This document shows positions 26,285 to 34,653 of a stretch of 64,000 nt of DNA, one piece after another (within the stretch, counting starts at the first letter, position 1; every line of letters starts with the position of its first letter). The position numbers and the translations under genes were made by a program. Origin of the DNA: Aestuariivivens insulae (GTDB taxonomy: Bacteria > Bacteroidota > Bacteroidia > Flavobacteriales > Flavobacteriaceae). The notes beneath the pieces were generated by a model, which saw nothing but the letters and a program-made list of their open reading frames with translations, was not told where the DNA came from and searched no databases. The DNA lies in NCBI RefSeq assembly GCF_022662195.1, contig NZ_JAKMCS010000010.1, forward strand, positions 54,828 to 118,827. The letters are read 5' to 3'.

Positions 26285-26788
26285 ATGCCGCCCCAAGCAA
26301 AAACAGAATATTTCTCCCTACTCTTTGATAAGCAATATCCAAAGCTTTGCAATTATGCTCTAACGGTTGTTGGTGACAAAGACATATCTAAAGAACTTGT
26401 ACAAGAAGCTTTCATCAAGCTATGGAAGCGCTTGGATAGTATAAGTCCAGATAATCGTTCCATAGAGTCCTATCTAATTACTGTACTAAAAAACAACATC
26501 ATCGATTTTTATAGAAAAGAACAGGTACGGAAAAAGCATATTGATCTATACAAACATAACAGGGAAACACAAAATCGTATAGAGGGTCAATGGGAAATAA
26601 CCAGCCAGATAGAACAAGTTTATGCCACCCTGCCCGAAAAAACCGTAGAAATATTTAAACTATCACGAGTTAGCGGACTTTCATACAAAGAGATAGCTGA
26701 GCTAAAGGGCATTTCTATAAAAACTGTGGAACTGCACATGTCAAAGGCCTTGACCGCTTTTAAAAAAGGCCTGAAAGATTTTCTATAG
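26285..26788 (+). CDS. FecI-like ECF RNA polymerase sigma factor
   Basis: 167-residue ECF sigma factor of the Bacteroidota FecI-like type. Region 2 (VVGDKDISKELVQEAFIKLWKR, then LKNNIIDFYRKEQVR) and region 4 (LPEKTVEIFKLSRVSGLSYK, KGISIKTVELHMSKAL) are both complete. It belongs with the FecR-like anti-sigma and TonB-receptor genes downstream, where the receptor signals substrate binding to FecR, which then releases the sigma factor. The usual adjacency to fecR is broken by the M6-type peptidase gene. Its 3' end is duplicated after that gene (28237). A TAGTTTTG promoter-like element (26252-26259) lies 25 bp upstream of the start. Confidence 0.92.
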   Translation: MPPQAKTEYFSLLFDKQYPKLCNYALTVVGDKDISKELVQEAFIKLWKRLDSISPDNRSIESYLITVLKNNIIDFYRKEQVRKKHIDLYKHNRETQNRIEGQWEITSQIEQVYATLPEKTVEIFKLSRVSGLSYKEIAELKGISIKTVELHMSKALTAFKKGLKDFL

Positions 26789-26873
26789 AAAAATAGGGTT
26801 AACCTTATCGAGAAACGTCCTATAACCGGATTGCCCCAAAACGGCACACATCCCTATGAACAAATTAAATCCC
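26752..26873 (+). repeat. Copy 1 of sigma-gene 3' end direct repeat
   Basis: The last 12 codons of the sigma gene and the following intergenic sequence, up to the start of the peptidase gene. It aligns with 28237-28356 at roughly 88% by eye, with one or two single-base gaps. This copy holds the intact sigma stop codon. Confidence 0.85.
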
Positions 26874-26874
26874 C

Positions 26875-28233
26875 ATGAATATGCGTACGACAAACATCTT
26901 TAAGCCCGGTTTTATTTTAGCCATTGCTTTTTTTGCATTGGCTTGTAGTTCGGATGACATATCTCCAGAGAATCATACACATGTAGCTACTGTTAGACAG
27001 AAAATCTTAAAAAAGAATTTGGCCATCCTTTTGCTTGAATATCAAGACATATCAGCTGAAAACAGGGCAAAGTTTCCAACCAAAAGTGAAATGGAAAAGA
27101 TCATTTTTGATAAGAACAGTCCGCTGAAAAAATATTTTGACGATATGTCTTACGGGCAGTTTACCTATAGTGGAGATATTTTTGGTTACACCACAATTGC
27201 TGTAGACGGCATGAAGGATGGTAAAGCAGCAGAAGGCACCATATTTCTGTACACCGATATAATTAGGAACGTTCCAAACTTTGATCCTAACAAATACGAT
27301 GCGGTTATCTTAGTGCCTGTTAATGACGCTGGGCTTGGTCAAGCATTCGCCCAGCGTACAGAGGAACTGTTAATCAATGGAAAAGCTTTCCGTAAGGGAT
27401 GGGTTTACTGCCCTATTTCTGTTGGCAAACTTCATAGAGACCCCAACGCTCCTTTTTCCAATACAATAGAAGACAAATACCGTTCGGGAATACCCACAGG
27501 GGAAAACTCATCTGAGGATTTCGAAAATGGCGCTTTTACAGACTTTGAACTGACTTTTGCCCACGAGTTGATACATAATTTAGGCGTTGATCACGCCTTC
27601 TCTAGAACAAATGGCGACAAACCTGCCTATGAGCCAGAAATACCTAATAATAGTACTAAAGATGGTTACAGTTTGATGTATCACGAATATGGAGATCAAT
27701 TTGATATTGTGGGGCTTGCTGCACAAGGCTTTTCTCTTAATGCTGTTTACAGAGACTTTTTCGGATGGTATGACAATACGAACACACTAGAAACGATTAA
27801 TACCAAAGGCACAAAAACGGTAACGATATTTCCTATCAACGAAAGAAACAAGAAAAACGCCGTAGAAATAAGAATACCTGGCAAACCCGCTGCTCCATTT
27901 TACGAGGAAAACGCATTCATCTTTAACTCAAGTCTTAAAAACCAGGGCTACTTTTTGGAAGTACGCAATGCGGGTGCTTGGGACAAAGCTTTGTTGAATG
28001 CCGAACTGGCAGGAAACCTTGAAGGAATCATGATTCATCAAACAGATGGGTTTACGTCGTACTTACTGGATGCCAGTCCATCACCTAACATCAATTTTGT
28101 TGGATCAAATGTGCCAGATCTTAGAGACGTTGTTTTAAAACCCAATATGACCTATGAAAATGACGACGTTAAACTGTACAATGTCATAAAAAATGGCAAT
28201 GGCTCATTTACCGTAACTGTAGATATCAAGTAG
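26875..28233 (+). CDS. M6-like metallopeptidase lipoprotein
   Basis: 452-residue exported lipoprotein (signal ends FFALACSSDD). The zinc motif HELIHNLGVDH fits HExxHxxGxxH of metzincin-like enzymes. The preceding LAILLLEYQDI, SPLKKYFDDMSYGQFTYSGDIFG and later regions resemble M6 (immune inhibitor A type) peptidases. No T9SS sorting domain is present, so it probably stays attached to a membrane. It sits between the sigma and anti-sigma genes of a FecIR system, flanked by two copies of the sigma gene's 3' end, so it looks like a later arrival. Whether it acts in the signalling path, for instance on FecR or on a bound protein substrate, is not shown. Confidence 0.82.
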   Translation: MNMRTTNIFKPGFILAIAFFALACSSDDISPENHTHVATVRQKILKKNLAILLLEYQDISAENRAKFPTKSEMEKIIFDKNSPLKKYFDDMSYGQFTYSGDIFGYTTIAVDGMKDGKAAEGTIFLYTDIIRNVPNFDPNKYDAVILVPVNDAGLGQAFAQRTEELLINGKAFRKGWVYCPISVGKLHRDPNAPFSNTIEDKYRSGIPTGENSSEDFENGAFTDFELTFAHELIHNLGVDHAFSRTNGDKPAYEPEIPNNSTKDGYSLMYHEYGDQFDIVGLAAQGFSLNAVYRDFFGWYDNTNTLETINTKGTKTVTIFPINERNKKNAVEIRIPGKPAAPFYEENAFIFNSSLKNQGYFLEVRNAGAWDKALLNAELAGNLEGIMIHQTDGFTSYLLDASPSPNINFVGSNVPDLRDVVLKPNMTYENDDVKLYNVIKNGNGSFTVTVDIK

Positions 28234-28236
28234 AAC

Positions 28237-28356
28237 GACCGCTTTTAAAAAAGAATTGAAAAATTTTCTCTAAAAAAAATAGGGTCAACCTTCTCGAGAA
28301 ACGTCCTATAATAAGATTGCTCCAAAACGGTACGCATCCCTATGAACAAATTTAAC
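28237..28356 (+). repeat. Copy 2 of sigma-gene 3' end direct repeat (remnant)
   Basis: Begins GACCGCTTTTAAAAAAG as in copy 1. It still reads TAFKKELKNFL-stop, against TAFKKGLKDFL-stop in the intact gene, and continues with the shared intergenic sequence (CGAGAAACGTCCTATAA, CATCCCTATGAACAAATT). It starts four bases after the peptidase stop codon. No sigma domain remains, so it is a gene fragment. Confidence 0.85.
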
Positions 28357-28450
28357 CAAATATGGTCATGTTCATAATACATGGGAAACCTAATTATAAG
28401 TGTTTGGCACCTATTGGCGGTAGCAAACTATAAAATCTAAAGATATAATT

Positions 28451-29419
28451 ATGGAAGACAGGCATATTACCGAAACAGATATTTGGGCATATATTGCCGG
28501 CAATGCCGATGATGAAACCGTAAAGAGGGTTTTGCTTTGGAAAACATCAAACCAATACGACCCCGTATGGTTTGAACGTATTGCCAAGATATATAAACTG
28601 ACCAGCAATGGAGAAACTTTTGGGCAGTCAGATTTGCAGAAAGACAAGGAAAAGCTTCTAAGCTCTCTCTCCCGAACTTCTTCCCGCAAAAACCGATTCT
28701 TGAGGAACTACCTTCAGTATGCAGCGGTAGCGGCTATTTTTATTTTTTCTGCAATTTACATCTTCATGAAGGATAGTGACAAAATAACCTTTGAAACCAG
28801 CTATGCAGAACGTAAGGCTATAGATTTACCAGACGGCTCAAAGGTTTGGATGAACTCCTCTAGTCTTTTATCGTACAGGAGATCGTCTCCCAGGAACGTA
28901 TACTTAGAAGGCGAGGCCTTCTTTGAGGTAGCAAAGGACAAAAAAATCTCCTTCACGGTAGATACCCACGACAAAATCCAAATTAAAGTATTGGGCACCA
29001 GTTTTAATATAGCATCATACAAGCAAAAAAAAATTACCGAGACCATACTCTTGGAAGGAAAAGTAGAACTTTCTTGTCCAAAGCTTGGCCAGAAGATTCA
29101 AATGGTTCCAAATGACAAAGTAACCTACCAACAGAATGAGGGGACACTGGTTACTACCAAAGTCAAAACACCCGTGAATTTCACTTTATGGAGAGAAGGC
29201 ATGATGCGATTCGTGGACAAATCGTTCCAAGAAATAGCAAAAGACCTAGACATTCAATATAACATAAAAATCAAATTTAAAAATGAAGAAATTGCAAAAT
29301 CCAAGTTTACTGGTTCGTTTGGGCCAGACACTTCCATTGAAGAAATTCTGGAAATCTTACAGGTTTCAAAACCTTTCAATTATTACCAATCCACCCATGG
29401 AAACTGGGTAGTGGAATAA
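28451..29419 (+). CDS. FecR family anti-sigma factor
   Basis: 322 residues: a cytoplasmic N-terminal region (about 1-85) with a Trp-containing ETDIWAYIAGNADDETVKRV, one membrane segment (about 92-107) and a periplasmic FecR domain (DLPDGSKVWMNSSSLLSY, VYLEGEAFFEVAKD, VLGTSFNIASY, TILLEGKVEL). The C-terminal DUF4974-like part (LTFW-type WREGMMRFVDKSFQEIAKDL) contacts the receptor's signalling domain. It controls the FecI-like sigma encoded upstream. The TonB-dependent receptor follows 85 bp later. Confidence 0.95.
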   Translation: MEDRHITETDIWAYIAGNADDETVKRVLLWKTSNQYDPVWFERIAKIYKLTSNGETFGQSDLQKDKEKLLSSLSRTSSRKNRFLRNYLQYAAVAAIFIFSAIYIFMKDSDKITFETSYAERKAIDLPDGSKVWMNSSSLLSYRRSSPRNVYLEGEAFFEVAKDKKISFTVDTHDKIQIKVLGTSFNIASYKQKKITETILLEGKVELSCPKLGQKIQMVPNDKVTYQQNEGTLVTTKVKTPVNFTLWREGMMRFVDKSFQEIAKDLDIQYNIKIKFKNEEIAKSKFTGSFGPDTSIEEILEILQVSKPFNYYQSTHGNWVVE

Positions 29420-29504
29420 AAGATGTGGGAAAACTGCCATTTTCCCACATGCAAAGTCAATAATAACGTTTAATGTAAAAAAGTAAATATCAACATTCAA
29501 AAGT

Positions 29505-32246
29505 ATGAAAAAAAAATCATTTTTATCCTTAATTGGGATAAACAGCCTCAATCACAAATTTTTGTTCTTGATGAAAATATCTCTAGCATTTTATCTTTTT
29601 ATGGTAACCCAGCTTATAGCACACACGGCACGTTCCCAGAACAAGATTAGTATTAACCTTAAAGATGAGAAGCTATCTTCTGTACTAAAATATATAGAAG
29701 ACCGATCGACCTTCAATTTTATATATAATAACGATGATATCGATGATGCGAAAAGATTCAGTATAAAGGAAAACGACAAGACAATAAACAAAATATTGGA
29801 CAGACTTTTCAAAGGGTCAGACATCACATTTAAGATACGAAAAGAACATATCATTTTAGCTAAAAAACCAACGGTCTATAATTCGCCTCAGGCCGAATAT
29901 ACTATTAGCGGTACGGTAAAAGATGCCGAAACGGGCGAGACTTTGCTTGGCGCAACAATTAGTGTAAAAGATACCTCAAGGGGTGTCGTTACCAACGAAT
30001 ATGGTTTTTATTCCATTACGTTACCCTCAAAATCGTATGTTTTGGTCGTATCATACATAGGTTACCTACAAAAGGAGATTCCCATTGAACTTAACAAGGA
30101 CCAAAAACTAATAATAGAGCTATCCCCAACATCCAATGAACTGGACGAAGTTGTCATTTTATCAGATTTGAAGGTTAAAAGTCAGGTAAAGACCATCCTA
30201 AACGGAACGGTGAGCTTAAATACTGCCGAAATAAAACAATTACCCTCATTATTGGGAGAACCAGATGTTATAAGGGCCATTTTAACCCAACCTGGAGTGG
30301 CTACTGTTGGTGAAGGGGCAACGGGTTTCAATGTAAGGGGTGGCAATATTGATCAAAACCTTATCCTACTTGACGAGGCTCCTGTATACAATTCTTCCCA
30401 TTTGTGGGGTTTCTTTTCTATTTTTAATGCAGATGCTATCAAAAATTTAAAGTTATACAAAGGAGGTATTCCAGCCCGTTTTGGAAGCAGGGCGTCCTCT
30501 GTATTAGATATCAGGCAGCGCGAGGGGAGCAATAAAAAGTTTAAGGGAGAAGGTGGATTGGGACTGTTGTTTTCCAAGCTTACGCTGGAAGGGCCCATAA
30601 AAAAGGAAAAGCTAAGTTATTTGGTCTCCGGACGCAGATCGTATTTTGATCTTTTCTTTCCTTTAATGGGTGACGATGTTAAGAACAATAAAGTCTATTT
30701 CTATGACTTAAATACCAAATTGAGCTGGAACATCAACCAGAACAACAAGTTGTTTGCATCGGGATATTTTGGTGCCGATGTCATGAAGCTGAATTTTGAG
30801 GGGGAAACCCTTGCTAATGGTACTAAGGAAGACGATGATAATGTCGATTTTCGGTGGAAGAATGCAACGGCTACTTTACGTTGGAACCATATTTTCTCGG
30901 AAAATCTGTTCTTGAACACATCGGTAATCTATAGCCGATACAACTATGGCCTTTCTTCAAACGACAATACTGCTGGGGGAACAAGTGCAACAGGGGCTTT
31001 CTTATGGAAGTCAGCAGTTGAAAACTGGATATTCAAACCTGACTTTACACTCTATTCTAACAGCAATACCAAAATAAGGTTTGGTGCGCACAACACGCTG
31101 TATATATTTTCACCTGCCAATGTAAAAAGCAAAGAATCAGGCATCAATTCCATTGATTTAGAAAAGGAGAAGGGGTTGGAAATTGCCCCCTATGTTGAAT
31201 ATGAAAGGGAATGGGGGCAACTTTCCATAAATGCGGGCCTCAGGTATTCTTGGTTCGGAAACTTGGGCCCGTATACCGTTTCGGAGTACAACCTAAACCT
31301 GCCTAAAACAACCAGTTCCATAACGAAGAACACTACCTATAAAAAGGGGAAGGTCATTAAAAACTATTCAGGCTTTGAACCACGATTAGCACTAAAATAT
31401 AACCTTAACGACCGTAAGGCATTCAAATTAGGCTATAACAGAATGTTCCAGTACATTCATTTAATTTCCAACACGTATTCGGCCTTACCATTTGACATTT
31501 GGAAACCTTCGGGTCCCCATGTAAAACCTTTGGAAGTGAACCAATTTTCGGCCGGTTATGCCTATGACACTCCCGATAGATCCTATAACTTTTCAATTGA
31601 AGGGTATTATAAGACTTTCAATAATATTGTGGAATATAAAAATGGGGCGAATCTCTTTATAAACAAAAATATAGAGACCGAGATGTTGAATGCCAATGGC
31701 TATGCCTATGGGTTAGAACTCGGAGCCTATAAAAACAAGGGTAAGCTTACGGGAAACATCAACTATACCTATTCCGTAAGTAAAAGAAAAACGGTTAGTA
31801 ACTTTCCCTCTGAAAACGTGAACGGGGGGGCGTATTACCCTTCCAACTATGACAGGCCCCACCTCATCAACATTACCGGCAATTACAGATTGGGGAAAAA
31901 GTGGGAATTAGGTACTTTTTTCACTTACCAGACAGGACGCCCCATTACCCAGGTAACGGGCAGATTAACTGACCGAGACAGCAACACATCGTACTTTACT
32001 TATTCTAATAGAAACGCCTACCGAATTCCAGACACCCATAGATTAGACCTATCGTTCACTTACACCCCGGACAACAAGGCAAGAAGATGGCAGGGCAGTT
32101 GGTCCTTTGGGGTATACAACGTGTATGCTAATGAAAATGCATTTTCTGTGTATTCCACTTTTAACAACAATAAAAAAGTAAAAACATATCAATTTTCCGT
32201 AATTGGTGCCCCCATACCATTTATTACCTATAACTTCAAATTTTAG
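29505..32246 (+). CDS. TonB-dependent receptor with STN signalling domain
   Basis: 913-residue outer-membrane receptor. In order: signal peptide (ends near TARSQ), secretin/TonB N-terminal (STN) domain at about 50-125 (INLKDEKLSSVLKYIED), carboxypeptidase-regulatory-like domain at about 132-220 (ISGTVKDAETGETLLGATI), plug (about 230-340, TQPGVATVGEGATGFNVRGG) and a 22-strand barrel ending ITYNFKF. The STN domain implies signal transfer to the adjacent FecR and sigma factor. Unlike SusC it has no SusD-family partner next to it. Instead a DUF4249 lipoprotein follows, a pairing that recurs in Bacteroidota. Substrate unknown. Confidence 0.95.
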   Translation: MKKKSFLSLIGINSLNHKFLFLMKISLAFYLFMVTQLIAHTARSQNKISINLKDEKLSSVLKYIEDRSTFNFIYNNDDIDDAKRFSIKENDKTINKILDRLFKGSDITFKIRKEHIILAKKPTVYNSPQAEYTISGTVKDAETGETLLGATISVKDTSRGVVTNEYGFYSITLPSKSYVLVVSYIGYLQKEIPIELNKDQKLIIELSPTSNELDEVVILSDLKVKSQVKTILNGTVSLNTAEIKQLPSLLGEPDVIRAILTQPGVATVGEGATGFNVRGGNIDQNLILLDEAPVYNSSHLWGFFSIFNADAIKNLKLYKGGIPARFGSRASSVLDIRQREGSNKKFKGEGGLGLLFSKLTLEGPIKKEKLSYLVSGRRSYFDLFFPLMGDDVKNNKVYFYDLNTKLSWNINQNNKLFASGYFGADVMKLNFEGETLANGTKEDDDNVDFRWKNATATLRWNHIFSENLFLNTSVIYSRYNYGLSSNDNTAGGTSATGAFLWKSAVENWIFKPDFTLYSNSNTKIRFGAHNTLYIFSPANVKSKESGINSIDLEKEKGLEIAPYVEYEREWGQLSINAGLRYSWFGNLGPYTVSEYNLNLPKTTSSITKNTTYKKGKVIKNYSGFEPRLALKYNLNDRKAFKLGYNRMFQYIHLISNTYSALPFDIWKPSGPHVKPLEVNQFSAGYAYDTPDRSYNFSIEGYYKTFNNIVEYKNGANLFINKNIETEMLNANGYAYGLELGAYKNKGKLTGNINYTYSVSKRKTVSNFPSENVNGGAYYPSNYDRPHLINITGNYRLGKKWELGTFFTYQTGRPITQVTGRLTDRDSNTSYFTYSNRNAYRIPDTHRLDLSFTYTPDNKARRWQGSWSFGVYNVYANENAFSVYSTFNNNKKVKTYQFSVIGAPIPFITYNFKF

Positions 32247-32340
32247 GATCTATGAAAAATCAACTTATAATAATTGGAAATCAATTATTTACAACTTGAA
32301 TAATTATATCGAACCTATAACAAATAATAAAAATAAAAAG

Positions 32341-33159
32341 ATGAAAACATTATATAAACTCCTTATCCTTTTACCGTTTTTGGCTGGCTGTACAAAAGAG
32401 ATCGATCTACAAATCGATTTTGAGTCCCAGATTTTCATTCTTGGCGCTATTGGCAATGAGCCCGATAATGTGACCATTGAAATCCAGGAGACCGTGCCGG
32501 TACAAGAGACCACCGTCAAACCGATAAGAAATGCCACAATATCCTTGTATACCAAGACCCCTAAAGGAGATAAGTCACTAGTAACCAATAGCTTTAAAGA
32601 ATCCAAGGGCGTATACACCAGTACAGAAATCATTTCTCCCACTATTGGTAATTATTATTGGGTTGAAATAAAGATTCCCAACAATAATACCACCTTTAAG
32701 TCGCAAGAGGAACAAATGAAACCCGTAGTACCCATAAGTTCGATCAATAAAAATGGGACTTCCCTCGCGATCAATTTTGAAGATCCCAGGAACGACACCA
32801 ACCTCTATTTTGTTGAATTGAGCTACTTCCAAGGGGACAATTTTCTTCACAGCACTTTTGAGCTGTCCAACGATACGCTTTTTAACGGCAATAAGAATGC
32901 GTTTATACAAGTTCAAGGTATTTCTGGTAACAAGGTCAAGGCGACCCTATCTAATTTGAATTATAGGTCTTTCCTGTTCTATTCCAACCTCTACCAACAA
33001 GAATTTGAAAATTCCGATGATGGATCTGGTGATCCCGGGCGCTTGTTTTCCACTCCCCCAGTGAACTTAACGGGAAACATTACCAACATGTCGACCAAAA
33101 GACCCGCTCTAGGCAACTTTGCGGTTGTAAGTTTAAGTACCTATGAATTCAGTTTTTAA
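32341..33159 (+). CDS. DUF4249 family lipoprotein
   Basis: 272-residue lipoprotein (signal ends LPFLAGC). It has the DUF4249 layout: CTKEIDLQIDFES, ILGAIGNEPDNVTIEIQET, a carboxypeptidase-regulatory-like beta region, then SINFED- and YRSFLFYSNLYQQEFEN-type sequences. DUF4249 proteins typically accompany TonB-dependent receptors of this kind and may act as the surface lipoprotein partner; the role is not proven. The ATG at 32341 is preferred, because the longer upstream reading frame has no signal and overlaps the receptor gene. Confidence 0.88.
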   Translation: MKTLYKLLILLPFLAGCTKEIDLQIDFESQIFILGAIGNEPDNVTIEIQETVPVQETTVKPIRNATISLYTKTPKGDKSLVTNSFKESKGVYTSTEIISPTIGNYYWVEIKIPNNNTTFKSQEEQMKPVVPISSINKNGTSLAINFEDPRNDTNLYFVELSYFQGDNFLHSTFELSNDTLFNGNKNAFIQVQGISGNKVKATLSNLNYRSFLFYSNLYQQEFENSDDGSGDPGRLFSTPPVNLTGNITNMSTKRPALGNFAVVSLSTYEFSF

Positions 33160-33246
33160 ATCAAATTAAAATGTATTGTAAGCAATAGAATATATCTAGT
33201 GTTACTACCTAACGAAAGAATGTTAAATAAAAAAATAAAGTTAAAA

Positions 33247-34113
33247 ATGAATAAAGTTAAAAATGCCTTAGTATTAATGTTTATTGCGATTTTTATTTCA
33301 TCCTGTTCAAAAGATGATTTAAAAACACAGCGAGATAATGTTACGCAATTACCTAATGATGTAACCAAACTTTATGTTGAAAAAGGGAATACCAAATCCA
33401 ATAAAGTTATTTTATATAGTAATGGAGGACCTGACAGTAAATTGAGTACAGACTATTTTGATGATCTTAATTTTTCTGAATTTCATGAAGTGTACGTACA
33501 CCAAACAAACACATATAATAAGAGAGTAATAGTTGGCCTAAACGAAAACCTAACCTTTGAGAGAGCAATAAAAGAAGATCAAGTTTCCGTAAAAATATTA
33601 TATAGAGTTATCGAGCACTTCAGAAAACAAGGGAAAGAAGTTTATGTAGTAGGACATTCCTTTGGTGCAGTGTTAATTCCTTCATTAATTGCAGAATACA
33701 AACCAAAAGTCAAAAAATACCTCATCATGGCAGGAAGACTGGATTTTCCCGATTTGGTATGGCAAGGCTTTAGAGACCGGAAAAGTTATATCTTTAAAGA
33801 AGGCGTCACGCCTACACCTGAAAATTTTTCTTCAGACATATCTGAAGTTGAGAAAAAAGAAAGTTATGCTAAATTTAGATTACAGGCAGGGTTCGGAAAA
33901 AATCGTTATACACAACTTCTTAAAGATATAGACCTATCCAATGTTATCTATGCATTCGGAGAGAAGGATGAAGCCGTTGGTAGATTAACCAATAAGGAAA
34001 TTAATTTTTTAACAACCCATAAAGCAACTGTTTATAAAGTTCCCGACGGCTCACATAGTTCTATGTTTGAATCTCCACATAAAGAAAAATTAAAAAAATT
34101 AATGTTTGATTAA
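33247..34113 (+). CDS. Alpha/beta hydrolase-like lipoprotein
   Basis: 288 residues with a lipoprotein signal (ends FISSCSKDD). A complete alpha/beta hydrolase triad is suggested: nucleophile S138 in VVGHSFGAV, D241 in YAFGEKDEAVG, and H270 in PDGSHSSM. The oxyanion region is YSNGGPDS. Substrate unknown. I chose the ATG at 33247, which places the signal peptide at the N-terminus. It is the last gene of the cassette. Its AT content looks higher than that of the receptor genes, so it may have a separate origin. Confidence 0.78.
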   Translation: MNKVKNALVLMFIAIFISSCSKDDLKTQRDNVTQLPNDVTKLYVEKGNTKSNKVILYSNGGPDSKLSTDYFDDLNFSEFHEVYVHQTNTYNKRVIVGLNENLTFERAIKEDQVSVKILYRVIEHFRKQGKEVYVVGHSFGAVLIPSLIAEYKPKVKKYLIMAGRLDFPDLVWQGFRDRKSYIFKEGVTPTPENFSSDISEVEKKESYAKFRLQAGFGKNRYTQLLKDIDLSNVIYAFGEKDEAVGRLTNKEINFLTTHKATVYKVPDGSHSSMFESPHKEKLKKLMFD

Positions 34114-34326
34114 TAATTTGACAACACCATATGTTTTGATATGAAACGGCTACCTAAAACAATGGGAATAATTTTCTTATGTAATAATATGGGCTGAAGA
34201 CCTTAAACATTACTATTTTTAAAATGCCAAATGAATTATATAAGGTTTTACTTTGATTTAGCTATAAAAACCGTTATTGATCCCTCTACTAGCAAACTTG
34301 AATAGAAGTTAGAAAGTTGATTTATT

Positions 34327-34362
34327 AAAAAAACCTGTTTCATATAATTTGAAACAGGTTTT
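34327..34362. terminator. Bidirectional terminator between the hydrolase gene and pdhC
   Basis: Stem AACCTGTTTCA/TGAAACAGGTT with a 7-base AT loop, an A run on the left and Ts on the right. It serves pdhC on the minus strand and possibly the hydrolase gene on the plus strand. A copy lies at 25834-25868. Confidence 0.85.
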
Positions 34363-34653
34363 AACTTATAATGAAATCCCAAAGCATGTTCAGGATAATA
34401 ATGTATTATACCAACATAGTTACAGGGTTCTCAACATACCCTCTTAAGGTTTGAAGGAATTCTGCTCCCGTAGCTCCATCAACCGTTCTATGGTCGCAAG
34501 CCAAAGTTAACTTCATGGTATTTCCAACCACTACTTGACCATTTTTAACTACTGGTTTTTGAACAATAGCTCCCACCGATAATATTGCTGAATTAGGCTG
34601 GTTGATAATCGATGTAAAATAATCGATACCAAACATACCCAAGTTAGACACGG
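34330..34653. repeat. Right direct repeat: pdhC 3' end and terminator (intact copy)
   Basis: The partner of 25834-26142, here still part of the functional pdhC gene and its terminator. The match covers the terminator, the short 3' flank and about the last 80 codons of pdhC. Confidence 0.88.

Noticed and set aside
26143..34329. The cassette as a transposon or integrative element
   Set aside because: No transposase, integrase, tRNA target or terminal inverted repeats at its borders. The flanks are duplicated host sequence, so it is better explained by homologous integration or duplication.
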